NCBI RefSeq assembly: GCF_000526515.1
Contig: NZ_JAGF01000001.1
Span: 3,472,001 to 3,536,000, forward strand
DNA length: 64,000 nt
Origin: Cellulomonas sp. KRMCY2
GTDB taxonomy: Bacteria; Actinomycetota; Actinomycetes; Actinomycetales; Cellulomonadaceae
Reading direction: 5' to 3'
The notes beneath the pieces were generated by a model. That model did not search any database. It saw only the letters and a program-made list of their open reading frames with translations, and was not told the DNA's origin. The translations under genes were made by a program, and so were the position numbers. Every line of letters begins with the position of its first letter. Positions within the stretch are counted from its first letter, which is position 1. Shown here one piece after another: positions 42,126-51,438 of the stretch.

Positions 42126-42458
42126 TCAGCCGAGCTTGGCGACCGTCAGGAGTAGGACGCTGTCCTCGATCGCCTGGATCGAGCTGCGGCTCACCGGCAC
42201 GATGATCAGGTCGCCGGCCGAGCCGTCCCAGCTGGTGGAGCCGCTGGTCAGGCGGATGCGTCCGGTCAGGACGTGGACGGTCGCCTCGCCCGGGTTCTCG
42301 GAGTTGTCCGTGCTGCGCCCTGCGCAGAGGGCGATGACGGTCTGCCGGAGCACCTTCTCGTGCCCGCCGTGCACCGTCTTGGCGCTCCGACCGCTCGACG
42401 CGCGCCGGGCCGCCTCGAGCTGGTTGCGTGCCAGGGCGATCAGCGACGACTTCTCCAT
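42126..42458 (-). CDS. cupin-domain protein
   Basis: A 110-residue single-domain cupin with the beta-barrel pattern VLTGRIRLTSGSTSWDGSAGDLIIVP. The metal-binding histidines of motif 1 are not complete, so it may be a non-enzymatic ligand-binding cupin. It lies between the LLM oxidoreductase and the App1-like gene on the same strand. Confidence 0.8.
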   Translation of the reverse strand: MEKSSLIALARNQLEAARRASSGRSAKTVHGGHEKVLRQTVIALCAGRSTDNSENPGEATVHVLTGRIRLTSGSTSWDGSAGDLIIVPVSRSSIQAIEDSVLLLTVAKLG

Positions 42459-42509
42459 GGCGAGGCCCTTCGTCGGTCCGGCGTCGAGGCCAGCATAGGG
42501 TGCCGTGGG

Positions 42510-43538
42510 TCAGCCGAAGAGGTCGGCGACTGCTCGCAGGCTGGTCAGGTCGCCCTGCACCAGGATCGATGTCACGACCGTCTCCTCCCAGGCCGCCAGT
42601 CGGTCGCGCACAGCGGCGCTGGGCCCGATCAGGGCGATGTCCTGGACCAGGGCGGTCGGGACGGCCGCTGCCGCCTCGGCCCGGCGGCCCTCGCCGAACA
42701 GCTCCGCGACCCGGCTGCACTGCTCGACGTAGCCGAGGCGCTCCAGCATCTCACGGTGGAAGTTGGCGCCCTCGGCCCCCATCCCGCCCACGTACAGCGC
42801 GATGAACGGGCGGACCACGTCGGCGGCCCGCTCGAGGTCGTCGTCGATGACGACCGGGACGGTCGCGCTCACCTCGAACGCCTCGGCCGGGCTCAGGTCG
42901 GGCCGCCGTCGCGCGAAGCCGTCGGCGAGGGCCTCCCGGTAGAAGGTGTCGGCGCTCGGGGCGAAGAACAGCGGCAGCCAGCCGTCGGCGATCTCGGCGG
43001 CGAGCGCGACGTTGCGAGGGCCCTGCGCGGCCAGGTGGATGGGCAGGTCGGCACGCACCGGGTGCACCGTCGAGCGCAGGGGCCTGCCGAGCCCGGTGCC
43101 GCCCCGGTGCGGCAGCTGGTAGAAGTCGCCGTCCGCCATGACCGGTGACTCACGGCGCAGGACCTGCCGGACGACGTCGACGTACTCCCGGGTCCTGGCG
43201 AGCGGCCGCGGGTAGGGCGCCCCGTACCAGCCTTCGACGACCTGCGGACCGGAGGCGCCGAGGCCGAGCACGAACCGACCGCCGGACAGGTGGTCCATCG
43301 TCAGGGCCGCCATCGCCGTCGCCGTCGGCGTGCGCGCGGAGATCTGGGCGATCGCGGTCCCGAGCCGGATGCGCTCGGTCTGGCTGCCCCACCAGGCCAG
43401 CGGCGAGAACGCGTCGGACCCGTACGCCTCGGCCGACCACACCGAGTCGAAGCCGAGGCGGTCAGCAGCGATCACGGCGTCGCGGGCACCGGGTGGCGGT
43501 CCTGCCGACCAGTAGCCGAGGTGGTAGCCGAAGCGCAT
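42510..43538 (-). CDS. LLM-class (luciferase-like) F420-dependent oxidoreductase
   Basis: A 342-residue TIM-barrel enzyme of the luciferase-like group. It has MRFGYHLGYW, SVWSAEAYGSDAFSPLAW and GGRFVLGLGASGPQVVEGWYG, typical of F420-dependent members. The hydride-transfer substrate is unknown. The ATG overlaps the stop of the DUF4126 gene by one base (TGATG reading), so the two are translationally coupled. Confidence 0.88.
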   Translation of the reverse strand: MRFGYHLGYWSAGPPPGARDAVIAADRLGFDSVWSAEAYGSDAFSPLAWWGSQTERIRLGTAIAQISARTPTATAMAALTMDHLSGGRFVLGLGASGPQVVEGWYGAPYPRPLARTREYVDVVRQVLRRESPVMADGDFYQLPHRGGTGLGRPLRSTVHPVRADLPIHLAAQGPRNVALAAEIADGWLPLFFAPSADTFYREALADGFARRRPDLSPAEAFEVSATVPVVIDDDLERAADVVRPFIALYVGGMGAEGANFHREMLERLGYVEQCSRVAELFGEGRRAEAAAAVPTALVQDIALIGPSAAVRDRLAAWEETVVTSILVQGDLTSLRAVADLFG

Positions 43539-44173
43539 CACGGGCCGACCCGGTCGGACGGGCCGACGAGGGTGCCCGGGATCGGTCCGGTGCGGCGCGA
43601 TCGTGCGGCACGGCGCCGGAGCATGCGTGCGCCGGCCCAGACCAGGAGGGCGACGAGCACGAGCACCAGCAACGGGACCAGGACCGCACTCACGGTCAGG
43701 GCCAGGCTCGTCACGTCCTCCGCGGTGCTCACCAGCGGTCCCCCGAGACCCAGGGTCGTGGCGTTGACGAGCGGCCGGGCGAGCGCCTTGCCGGTGTGCA
43801 CGGTCAGGGCCAGGACGACGCCCAGGACCACCGGCACCCAGGCGTTCGAGGTGAAGAAGGAGGCAGGGTCCGTGACAGCCGCCGTCTGCGAGGCGGAGCC
43901 GGCGCCGAACGCGAGCCCGCCGGCGGTCGGCCGGATGGCCGTCTGCAGCACGTCGTTGATGTGGTCGACGCCGGGGACCTTGTCCGCCACGACGTCCACG
44001 ACGAGCAGGACGACGAGGATGGTCAGGACCCAGCCGTCGGACAGCCACTCCCACCCGGCCGGCAGGTCGACGAGACCGGTCCACCGGTCCAGGGCGCCGA
44101 TGACGACCAGGGGCAGCGCGGCGTTGAGGCCGGCAGCCGTGGCCAGTCCGATGCCGGTGAGCAGCTCGAGCAT
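43538..44173 (-). CDS. DUF4126 membrane protein
   Basis: A 211-residue membrane protein with five to six hydrophobic segments and the DUF4126 features GIGLATAAGLNAALPLVVIGAL and DKVPGVDHINDVLQTAIRPTAGG. Its function is unknown. It ends in a basic tail. It starts 48 bases from the divergent RNB nuclease gene. Confidence 0.86.
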   Translation of the reverse strand: MLELLTGIGLATAAGLNAALPLVVIGALDRWTGLVDLPAGWEWLSDGWVLTILVVLLVVDVVADKVPGVDHINDVLQTAIRPTAGGLAFGAGSASQTAAVTDPASFFTSNAWVPVVLGVVLALTVHTGKALARPLVNATTLGLGGPLVSTAEDVTSLALTVSAVLVPLLVLVLVALLVWAGARMLRRRAARSRRTGPIPGTLVGPSDRVGP

Positions 44174-44221
44174 GGGGTCAGCATCGCATCGCTGGCCGCC
44201 CTGCGCCGTACCGTGGGCCGG

Positions 44222-45661
44222 GTGTCCGCCCCCCGACGACAGCTCCGTTCCTCGCACGACGCGCTCCGGGCCGGGTTCGCGGCGATCCGGGTCGAGCACG
44301 AGGTACCCGTGGACTTCACGGCCGCCGCGTCCGCCGAGGCCCAGGTGGCTGCGCGCGAGCGGTTCGGCGACGGCCGAGCGCCGGGTGGAGCGGGTCGCGT
44401 CGACCTGACGCACATCGACTTCGTGACCATCGACCCGCCCGGTTCGACCGACCTCGACCAGGCGATGCACCTGTCGCGCTCAGGGGCTGGTCACCGGGTC
44501 CGCTACGCCATCGCCGACACCGCGGCCTTCGTCGTCCCTGGCGGTGCGCTCGATCGCGAGACCCACGAACGCATCGAGACCGTGTACTGCCCGGACGCGC
44601 GCGTCCCGCTGCACCCACCGGTGCTGTGCGAGGCGGCCGCGTCCCTGCTGCCCGGTCAGGTGCGCCCGGCCGTCGTGTGGACCCTCGACCTCGACGACTC
44701 CGGTGAGGTGGTCGATGTCGCCGTCGAACGCGGTCTGGTGCGCAGCCGGGCCCAGCTGGACTACCCGACCCAGCAGCGCCGTCTCGACGCCGGTGCCGCG
44801 GCCGACGACGTGGTCGTGCTCCTCGCGGAGATCGGTGTGCGTCGGGCGGCGCTCGAGCGGGCTCGGGGTGGTGTCTCGCTCGGCCGACCGGAGCAGGAGG
44901 TCGTCGACGCGCCCGACGGCGGCTGGGCGCTCGCGTTCCGGGCCCCGCTGCCGATCGAGGACCACAACGCGCAGATCTCGCTGATGACCGGGATGGCCGC
45001 AGCCGCACTCATGATCAGCGCCCGGGTGGGTGTGCTGCGAACGATGCCCGCCGCCGAGGACCGCGCGCTGGCCCGACTGCGGCACCAGGCCAGGGCGCTG
45101 GGCGTCCCGTGGCCCCGTGAGAAGGGTTACGGCGAGGTGCTCGCGTCGCTCGACCGCGATCTGCCTGAGACGGCCGCCTTCCTTGCCGCAGCCACGGCGC
45201 TGTTTCGCGGGGCGGCCTGGACGTCGTTCGAGGGCGAGCCGCCGGCCGGGCGCGAGCACGGGGCGATCGCGGCGCCGTACGCGCACGTCACGGCACCCCT
45301 GCGCCGGCTGGTGGACCGCTACGGGCTGGAGATCTGCCTCGCGGCGCATGCGGGGTCGCCGGTGCCCGAGTGGGTTCTCGCAGCGCTGCCCGCGATCGGC
45401 GCGGAGATGAGCGAGGGCGCACGTCGGACCAACGCGGTCGACCGGGCCTGCACCGACCTCGTCGAGGCCGCCGTGCTCTCGTCGCACGTCGGGGCGTCGT
45501 TCGACGGCGTGGCTCTCGACGAGCGCACCGTCCAGCTCAACGATCCTGCTGTGGTGGCCCGGACCGAGGGCGCCGAGCTGCCGGAGGGGGAGCGTGTCAC
45601 GGTCCGCCTGATCAGCGCGGACGTCGCCACCCGGACCGTGCGCTTCCACCACGACGGCTGA
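44222..45661 (+). CDS. RNB-domain ribonuclease (RNase II/R-like)
   Basis: A 479-residue protein with the RNB catalytic signature FVTIDPPGSTDLDQAMHLS (metal-binding Asp cluster) near residue 70 and PYAHVTAPLRRLVDRYG near 350. RNase II/R family members degrade RNA 3' to 5'. It is shorter than RNase R because the cold-shock and S1 RNA-binding domains are missing; such short forms are common in actinobacteria. The GTG at 44222 was chosen since upstream translation runs over the divergent gene. Confidence 0.9.
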   Translation: MSAPRRQLRSSHDALRAGFAAIRVEHEVPVDFTAAASAEAQVAARERFGDGRAPGGAGRVDLTHIDFVTIDPPGSTDLDQAMHLSRSGAGHRVRYAIADTAAFVVPGGALDRETHERIETVYCPDARVPLHPPVLCEAAASLLPGQVRPAVVWTLDLDDSGEVVDVAVERGLVRSRAQLDYPTQQRRLDAGAAADDVVVLLAEIGVRRAALERARGGVSLGRPEQEVVDAPDGGWALAFRAPLPIEDHNAQISLMTGMAAAALMISARVGVLRTMPAAEDRALARLRHQARALGVPWPREKGYGEVLASLDRDLPETAAFLAAATALFRGAAWTSFEGEPPAGREHGAIAAPYAHVTAPLRRLVDRYGLEICLAAHAGSPVPEWVLAALPAIGAEMSEGARRTNAVDRACTDLVEAAVLSSHVGASFDGVALDERTVQLNDPAVVARTEGAELPEGERVTVRLISADVATRTVRFHHDG

Positions 45662-45802
45662 GCCGCGGCTCATCGGGCGGACCGTCGGCCACGCGCCGCG
45701 CGGCGAGAGCGGACGCCCGTGGGCGGGCCGTAGGATCGCCCGGAGGGAGCGGGCTCGGCGAGCCTGCTGCGGGAGATGGGCGAGCGGGGGAGCGGTCGAG
45801 CA

Positions 45803-46423
45803 GTGACGGACCTGGACCGGCCCGGCAGCGCGGGTGAGACAGCTGTGCCCGGAGGCTCGCGGATCGCGACGATCCCGAACGCGATCAGTGCCGTTCGCCT
45901 GCTGCTGGTACCCGTCTTCACCGTGCTGCTGCTCAACGACCACGACCTGTGGGCCCTGGGCGTCCTGATGGTCTCCGGCGCGAGCGACTGGCTCGACGGG
46001 GTGCTCGCGCGTTCGCTCAACCAGCAGTCGCGGCTGGGCGAGCTGCTCGACCCCTCGGCCGACCGGCTCTTCATCCTGGTCACCCTGATCGTGCTGGCGT
46101 TGCGCGATGTCGTCCCGGTGTGGCTGGTCGTGGCCATCGTGGGGCGTGACGTGCTGCTCAGCCTCGTTCTCCTGGTCCTCCTCGCCGCCCGGATAGGTCC
46201 ACTGCCGGTGCACTTCGTCGGCAAGGCCGGAACGTTCGCTCTGCTCTATGCCTTCCCCCTGCTGCTGCTCGCGCAGTGGTCGGGGCCGCTCGGCCTGCTG
46301 TCCGGAGTGGTCGGGTGGGCCTTCGCGTGGTGGGGTGTCGGCCTCTACTGGCTCGCCGGCGTCGCCTACCTGCGTCAGGCGGCCGTCGAGCTGCGCCGGC
46401 TCCGGCCCGCGGTCGTGGCGTGA
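45803..46423 (+). CDS. CDP-alcohol phosphatidyltransferase family protein (PgsA2-like)
   Basis: A 206-residue membrane enzyme with the CDP-alcohol motif SDWLDGVLARSLNQQSRLG followed by ELLDPSADR (DGxxAR...GxxxDxxxD) and about five membrane helices. It joins a CDP-diacylglycerol unit to a polyol in phospholipid synthesis. GGGGGAG stands 10 bases before the GTG at 45803; an in-frame ATG at 45776 is the alternative. Its position before DUF881, small basic protein and GarA matches pgsA2 of mycobacteria. The stop overlaps the next GTG. Confidence 0.88.
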   Translation: MTDLDRPGSAGETAVPGGSRIATIPNAISAVRLLLVPVFTVLLLNDHDLWALGVLMVSGASDWLDGVLARSLNQQSRLGELLDPSADRLFILVTLIVLALRDVVPVWLVVAIVGRDVLLSLVLLVLLAARIGPLPVHFVGKAGTFALLYAFPLLLLAQWSGPLGLLSGVVGWAFAWWGVGLYWLAGVAYLRQAAVELRRLRPAVVA

Positions 46424-47442
46424 CCGAGCCGGACGGGCCTGAGCCGGACGGGACGGAGCCGGACGCGGTCGAGCCTGAGGTGGCCGAGCCTGAGGTGGTG
46501 GATCGCGGCGCCGGCTCCGGCCGGACGCCCCGGAGCACGAGCAGGCGGGCCGGCGGGACGGATCACGGCAGTCACGCCGCACCGGCGCTGGATGCGTCGA
46601 TGGGGCTGCTCTACGAGGTGATGTACCGGCCGGTCGACCCGGGCTATGCCGAGGCCGCTGCTCGTGTCGAGCCCGTGCTCGCCCCGGGCGCGCTCGCCCG
46701 GCGGACGGGCGGCTACCTTCTTGTCGGTGTCGCGCTCGGGGTCGTCACGATGGCCGCGGTCCTGTCGCTGCGGACGCCGGAGCCGGCTGCGCTCGAGTCG
46801 CGGTCGCTGCTCGAGAGCGAGGTCGCCGACCGCGCCGCGGACGCCGAGGCGCTGGCGCAGAGCAACGCAGCGGTCGCCGAGGAGATCGCTGCCCTGCAGT
46901 CGGATGCCCTGGCGGCCGCGAATCCCGGGTTGTTCGCGGACCTGCAGGAGGCCGAGCTGCTCTCCGGTGCGTTGGCGGTGACGGGTCCTGGCCTGGTCAT
47001 CGAGCTGCGCGACCCGGAGCTGGGTGCGGCGACCGTCGTGGACCCGGATGCCCGGGTCCAGGACCTCGACCTGCAGATCCTGACCAACGGGCTCTGGGCG
47101 GCCGGCGCGGAGGCGATAGCGATCAACGGCCAGCGGCTCACCGCGCTCAGCGCGATCCGGGGGAATGGCCCGGCGATCCTCGTCGACCTCGCGCCGCTCC
47201 TGCCGCCGTACCGGGTCGAGGCCATCGGGGACGTCCGTCCGATGCAGACCGACTTCGCGCGGTCGACCGCCGCAAACCACCTCTCCATGCTGTCCGGCAC
47301 GTACGGGATCGCGGTCACGACGCGGGCCGACAGCGCCCTCGAGCTCCCTGCCGGAGGCGCGACCGTGCTGCGGTACGCGTCGACCGGCGATGTGGCGGAT
47401 GTGGCATCGTCTGTGCCAGCCGACCAGGAAGGCAAGCAATGA
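46420..47442 (+). CDS. DUF881 protein (first copy)
   Basis: A 340-residue protein with a Glu/Pro-rich cytoplasmic N-terminus (1-45), one membrane segment near 97-115, a coiled-coil stretch (about 120-165) and the DUF881 domain (about 170-325) with VTGPGLVIELRD and LWAAGAEAIAINGQRLTALSAIR. The fold is related to division-associated proteins but its role is unknown. It is coupled to the phosphotransferase gene (GTGA) and the small basic protein gene (ATGA). Confidence 0.88.
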   Translation: MTEPDGPEPDGTEPDAVEPEVAEPEVVDRGAGSGRTPRSTSRRAGGTDHGSHAAPALDASMGLLYEVMYRPVDPGYAEAAARVEPVLAPGALARRTGGYLLVGVALGVVTMAAVLSLRTPEPAALESRSLLESEVADRAADAEALAQSNAAVAEEIAALQSDALAAANPGLFADLQEAELLSGALAVTGPGLVIELRDPELGAATVVDPDARVQDLDLQILTNGLWAAGAEAIAINGQRLTALSAIRGNGPAILVDLAPLLPPYRVEAIGDVRPMQTDFARSTAANHLSMLSGTYGIAVTTRADSALELPAGGATVLRYASTGDVADVASSVPADQEGKQ

Positions 47443-47771
47443 TCGCAGTGCTCGGCCTGCTCATCGGAGCCGTGATCGGGCTCGTCCTCGAGCCGACGGT
47501 GCCCCTCGTCCTGCAGCCGTACCTCCCGATCGCGGTCGTCGCGGCGCTCGACGCCCTCTTCGGTGGTCTGCGGGCGCTGCTCGACGGAACCTTCAACGAT
47601 CGCGTGTTCCTCGTCTCGTTCCTCTCGAACGTGGTCGTCGCCGCGCTGATCGTGTTCCTCGGCGACCAGCTCGGGGTCGGCACGCAGCTGTCGACGGCCG
47701 TCGTCGTCGTCCTCGGGATCCGGATCTTCTCCAATGCTGCCGCCATCCGCCGGCACCTGTTCAAGGCATGA
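47439..47771 (+). CDS. small basic family protein (DUF1290)
   Basis: A 110-residue protein with three membrane helices, starting MIAVLGLLIGAVIGLVLEP and containing ALDALFGGLRALLDGTFNDRVF, the DUF1290 signature. It is always found between DUF881 genes in actinobacteria; the function is unknown. The start overlaps the previous stop. Confidence 0.92.
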   Translation: MIAVLGLLIGAVIGLVLEPTVPLVLQPYLPIAVVAALDALFGGLRALLDGTFNDRVFLVSFLSNVVVAALIVFLGDQLGVGTQLSTAVVVVLGIRIFSNAAAIRRHLFKA

Positions 47772-47772
47772 C

Positions 47773-48570
47773 GTGACACCCGACCACCGCAACGACGGCC
47801 CGCCGGACTCCCTCGACGAGGTGCCGGCCCCGGTCGTCCCCGAGCGAACGGCCTGGCGGACGATCGCCCGGGCGCTCGCCCCTCGCGCGACCCGGGCGCA
47901 GCTCATGGCGGGCCTGCTGTGCGCACTGCTGGGGTTCGCGGTGGTCGTCCAGGTCCGCGCCAACCGGACGGAGGGGCTCGGCAGCCTGCGGCAGGACGAG
48001 CTCGTCCGGCTCCTTGACGACGTCACCCAGCGCACCGAGGAGCTCGAGGGACAGGCGGTGGAGCTGCGTGAGCAGCGTGCCGGGCTGGTGACCGGCTCGG
48101 ACACCCAGCGTGCCGCCCGTGAGGCGGCGGCCGAGCGCGCCGAGGTGCAGGGCATCCTCGCCGGCCGGTTGCCGGCCGAGGGCCCCGGGGTCGAGCTCGT
48201 GATCCGCGAGCCGGAGGAGCCGATCCCGGCCCTGGTCCTCTACAACGTGCTCGAGGAGCTCCGCAACGCCGGGGCGGAGGCGATCCAGGTCGGTGACCTC
48301 CGGCTGACCGCATCGAGCTATTTCGTCGACACCTCCGACGGGGTCGAGGTGGACGGGACGATCCTCGAACCGCCGTACCGCTGGCGCGCGATCGGTGACC
48401 CCGAGACGATCTCACCGGCCCTGAACATGCCCGGTGGCGCCCTGACGGTCGTCCGCAACGCCACCGGGACCGCCGACCTGCGACTGCTCGACCTGGTGCA
48501 GGTCACCGCCGTCCGCGAGATCCGGCCGCCGACCTTCGCGACGCCGGTACCTGCCGCCGAGCCGGGCTGA
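47773..48570 (+). CDS. DUF881 protein (second copy)
   Basis: A 265-residue paralogue of the first DUF881 protein. It has a short cytoplasmic N-terminus, one membrane helix (LMAGLLCALLGFAVVVQV), a coiled coil (about 70-120) and the DUF881 domain with VLEELRNAGAEAIQVGDLRLTASSYF. The GTG lies 1 base after the small basic protein stop. In mycobacteria the next gene is gcvH; here it is absent and garA follows directly. Confidence 0.88.
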   Translation: MTPDHRNDGPPDSLDEVPAPVVPERTAWRTIARALAPRATRAQLMAGLLCALLGFAVVVQVRANRTEGLGSLRQDELVRLLDDVTQRTEELEGQAVELREQRAGLVTGSDTQRAAREAAAERAEVQGILAGRLPAEGPGVELVIREPEEPIPALVLYNVLEELRNAGAEAIQVGDLRLTASSYFVDTSDGVEVDGTILEPPYRWRAIGDPETISPALNMPGGALTVVRNATGTADLRLLDLVQVTAVREIRPPTFATPVPAAEPG

Positions 48571-48648
48571 GGGATGCCGGTTCCGCTCACGTCCGCATAG
48601 GCTGTGCCCAGGACGCAGACCCGAACCCGTGACAGCCGAGGAGGAACG

Positions 48649-49131
48649 ATGAGCGAGCGCGATCCGTCCGAGCAGCGCTGGGCCTCGGTCGAGACCACGA
48701 TGAGCTTCGGCGAGGGCGTCATCCCGGCGGAGCACGAAGGGCCGGTCGTCGGGCTCAGTGCGGCAGAGCACGCGGCGGTCGCTGCACTGCCGCCCACGTC
48801 GGCACTCTTGATCATGCAGCGCGGCCCGAGTGCAGGGGCGAGGTTCCTGCTCGATGCCGACCGCACGGTGGCCGGCCGCAGCCCCAGCGCGGACATCTTC
48901 CTCGACGACGTGACCGTCTCGCGCAAGCACGTCGAGTTCGTCCGTGAGCAGGACGGCTTCGTGGTGCGTGACGTCGGGTCGCTCAACGGCACCTACGTCA
49001 ACCGGACCCGGATCGAGCAGGCTGTCCTGCGTGCGGGCGACGAGGTCCAGATCGGCAAGTTCCGGATGACCTTCCACCCGAGCCCGGTTCGTCCCGCCCA
49101 CGGCTCGACTGCGGGGGACCAGGGATCGTGA
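48649..49131 (+). CDS. garA: FHA-domain regulator GarA
   Basis: A 160-residue protein. Residues 15-19 read ETTMS, the phosphoacceptor segment (Thr16/Thr17) used by PknG and PknB in GarA/OdhI. The FHA domain (about 55-145) has TVAGRSPSADIFLDD, VSRKHVEF and SLNGTYVN. Unphosphorylated GarA binds and restrains 2-oxoglutarate dehydrogenase and glutamate enzymes. GAGGA precedes the ATG. Its stop overlaps the next GTG (GTGA). Confidence 0.93.
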   Translation: MSERDPSEQRWASVETTMSFGEGVIPAEHEGPVVGLSAAEHAAVAALPPTSALLIMQRGPSAGARFLLDADRTVAGRSPSADIFLDDVTVSRKHVEFVREQDGFVVRDVGSLNGTYVNRTRIEQAVLRAGDEVQIGKFRMTFHPSPVRPAHGSTAGDQGS

Positions 49132-49937
49132 CCACCGCGCCCGGCCTGAGCTCGGCGCGAGACCGGCACGAGCGTGCCGACGACGGGCGTGCCGTCCGTG
49201 GTGCGCCTCCCGCCGGCAGACCGCAGCTGGTCGAGCGCTGGCCGCACGGTGTCTCGGGCGAGCCGACGATGCGGATCTCGGACGTCCTGGCCGAGCTGGG
49301 CGGCGACTTCCCGACCGTGACGCCGTCCAAGCTGCGCTTCCTGGAGGAGCAAGGTCTCGTCGAACCGCGCCGTACCGCAGGCGGCTATCGCCAGTACAGC
49401 CCTGCGGACGTGGAGCGGCTGCGCTACGTGCTGCGCCAGCAACGCGACAGGTACCTGCCGCTCCGGGTGATCGGTGAGCAGCTCGCCGCGCTCGACTCGG
49501 GCCGCACCGACGAGCCACTGACCCCGCGCCTCGCCACCGCCGACGGTGAGCGGACCGGCCCTGCGCTTGCCGGTCGGCACACGGCCGCATCGCTGGCGAC
49601 CGAGACCGGGGTCGAGGTCGACTTCGTCGTCGCCCTGCTCGAGGCCGGCGTCCTGAGCGCGAGCAGGTCCGGTCACCTGGACGCGTCGGCGCACGAGGTC
49701 GTGGTCGCGGCTGCGGCCCTGGCGGAGCACGGGATCGAGCCGCGTCACCTGCGCTCGTTCCGCGCGGCGGCCGACCGGCAGGTCTCGGTGGTCGACCAGA
49801 TCGTCGCACCGTTGCGGGGTCAGCGGGCCGTCGCCGCCCAGGCGCACGCGGCGAGCGTCGCGGCCGAGGTCGGCGAGCTGTGCGGTCAGCTGCACACCGT
49901 GCTGGTCCGGGCCGGGGTCGCACGACTGACGAGCTGA
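49128..49937 (+). CDS. ftsR: MerR-family transcriptional regulator FtsR
   Basis: A 269-residue regulator. After a poorly conserved N-terminus, the MerR DNA-binding domain (about 48-120) has MRISDVLAELGGDFPTVTPSKLRFLEEQGLVEP and GYRQYSPADVERLRYVL. The C-terminal half is an all-helical ligand or dimer domain. Its counterparts (Rv1828, corynebacterial FtsR) control the ftsZ promoter. It is coupled to garA by a 4-base overlap. A later start at 49269 would begin directly at the MerR domain. Confidence 0.9.
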   Translation: MTTAPGLSSARDRHERADDGRAVRGAPPAGRPQLVERWPHGVSGEPTMRISDVLAELGGDFPTVTPSKLRFLEEQGLVEPRRTAGGYRQYSPADVERLRYVLRQQRDRYLPLRVIGEQLAALDSGRTDEPLTPRLATADGERTGPALAGRHTAASLATETGVEVDFVVALLEAGVLSASRSGHLDASAHEVVVAAAALAEHGIEPRHLRSFRAAADRQVSVVDQIVAPLRGQRAVAAQAHAASVAAEVGELCGQLHTVLVRAGVARLTS

Positions 49938-50014
49938 GGCGGCGTCCGCCACCCGCGGGAACCTGACGGCCCGACCAGGTGCCGAGACCGACCCCGACGT
50001 CGTAGCGTGGCAGT

Positions 50015-50530
50015 GTGGCAGGTGGGCTGGTGGAGCTGGAGGTCCTCGGAGTGCGGCGGCAGTCGCCCCTCGACCAGGTCGTCGTGCTCCTGCTCGACCT
50101 CGTCGGCCGGCGGCTGCTGCCGATCGTCGTCGGTCTTGCCGAGGGGACGGCGATCGCTGCGGCCCACTCGGGTGCCGTCCCGCCCCGTCCGATGACGCAC
50201 GACCTGCTGGTCGCAACCCTGCGCTCGACCGGCGTCGACCTCGAGCGCGTCGAGATCGTCGCCCTGATCGACGGGGTCTTCCACGCGGAGCTGGTCCTGG
50301 ACAACGGGGAGCGGGTCGACTCGCGGGCCTCGGACGCCATCGCGGTCGCCGTGCGTGCCGGGTGCCCCGTGCTGTGCGCACCGGAGGTCCTGATCGAGTC
50401 GGGCCTGGAGGTCGAGGAGCACACGGCGGACGAGGAGGTCGAGGAGTTCAGGGCCTTCCTCGACACCGTGAGCCCGGACGACTTCGTCGCCGGTGACGAA
50501 GGCCCTGAGGGTCGGCGGCCGCCATCGTGA
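50015..50530 (+). CDS. bifunctional nuclease (BFN) family protein
   Basis: A 171-residue DUF151/BFN-domain protein. It has VELEVLGVRRQSP near the start, LLPIVVGLAEGTAIA and the acidic VDSRASDAIAVAVRAGCPVL. Plant members degrade RNA and DNA; bacterial activity is largely untested. The first GTG is used; a GTG at 50030 is also possible. It lies 77 bases after ftsR in the conserved order known from Rv1827-Rv1830. Confidence 0.9.
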   Translation: MAGGLVELEVLGVRRQSPLDQVVVLLLDLVGRRLLPIVVGLAEGTAIAAAHSGAVPPRPMTHDLLVATLRSTGVDLERVEIVALIDGVFHAELVLDNGERVDSRASDAIAVAVRAGCPVLCAPEVLIESGLEVEEHTADEEVEEFRAFLDTVSPDDFVAGDEGPEGRRPPS

Positions 50531-50722
50531 GGACGTCCGGGCGGCGACATCCCTGACCTTCAGGTGGAGATTGAGACACGCGGCGGCGACACGCCGGGCC
50601 CCGCTCAGCGTGGCGTCGTTGACGCCCCCCACCTGCGGCCATAGCGTGACCAGTGAACATCCCGTAGCCCCCGGAGCGTCGGAGCGGATCACGAGTCGTG
50701 GATGGACGAAGGGGAGTGGCCT

Positions 50723-51307
50723 GTGAACGGCACCGGAGAGACGATCGGGGAGTCCGTCGGCGTTCCTCAGCGTGCCCAGGGCCTGCTGTTCGGTGACCAG
50801 CTGCCGGATCTGGACACCACGACCGGCTACCGCGGCCCCACGGCGTGCGGTGCTGCCGGCATCACCTACCGACAGCTCGACTACTGGGCACGCACCGGTC
50901 TCGTCGAGCCGACGATCCGGCCGGCCAGCGGTTCCGGGACCCAGCGTCTCTACAGCTTCCGGGACATCCTGGTGCTCAAGGTGGTCAAGCGGCTGCTCGA
51001 CACCGGCGTCTCGCTCCAGCAGATCCGGACCGCCGTCGCCCACCTGCGTGAGCGCGGCGTCGAGGACCTCGCCCAGATCACCCTCATGAGTGACGGTGCG
51101 AGCGTGTACGAGTGCACGTCGGCCGACGAGGTCATCGACCTGGTGCAGGGTGGCCAGGGGGTGTTCGGGATCGCTGTCGGCCGGGTGTGGCGTGAGGTCG
51201 AGGGGACTCTCGCGGCGCTGCCGACCGAGCGGGTCGACGACGACTCCACCGCGTCGACGGGCAACGACGAGCTCGCGCAACGTCGTCGGGCGCGCACCGC
51301 CGGCTGA
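50723..51307 (+). CDS. MerR-family transcriptional regulator (Rv1830-like)
   Basis: A 194-residue regulator with a MerR winged helix-turn-helix: GYRGPTACGAAGITYRQLDY followed by WARTGLVEPTIRPASGSGTQRLYSF (about 35-80). A dimer helix and a short C-terminal domain with VIDLVQGGQGVFGIAVG follow. GGGGAG stands 6 bases before the GTG at 50723, preferred to the ATG at 50702. It closes the GarA cluster. The upstream 192 bases hold TTCAGGTGGAGATTGA, which may belong to a promoter controlled by these regulators. Confidence 0.9.
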   Translation: MNGTGETIGESVGVPQRAQGLLFGDQLPDLDTTTGYRGPTACGAAGITYRQLDYWARTGLVEPTIRPASGSGTQRLYSFRDILVLKVVKRLLDTGVSLQQIRTAVAHLRERGVEDLAQITLMSDGASVYECTSADEVIDLVQGGQGVFGIAVGRVWREVEGTLAALPTERVDDDSTASTGNDELAQRRRARTAG

Positions 51308-51438
51308 TCGGCCGGACGACTCAGCACCCGCCAGAGGACCTGGCGATCACCGCCCGTGCGTCCGGCCTGCGGACGAGAGGCGGCCGGCACCGCAGAGCGG
51401 CTACCGTGCTGCTGCCCCCGCTACGTCTGAGGTGAGTC

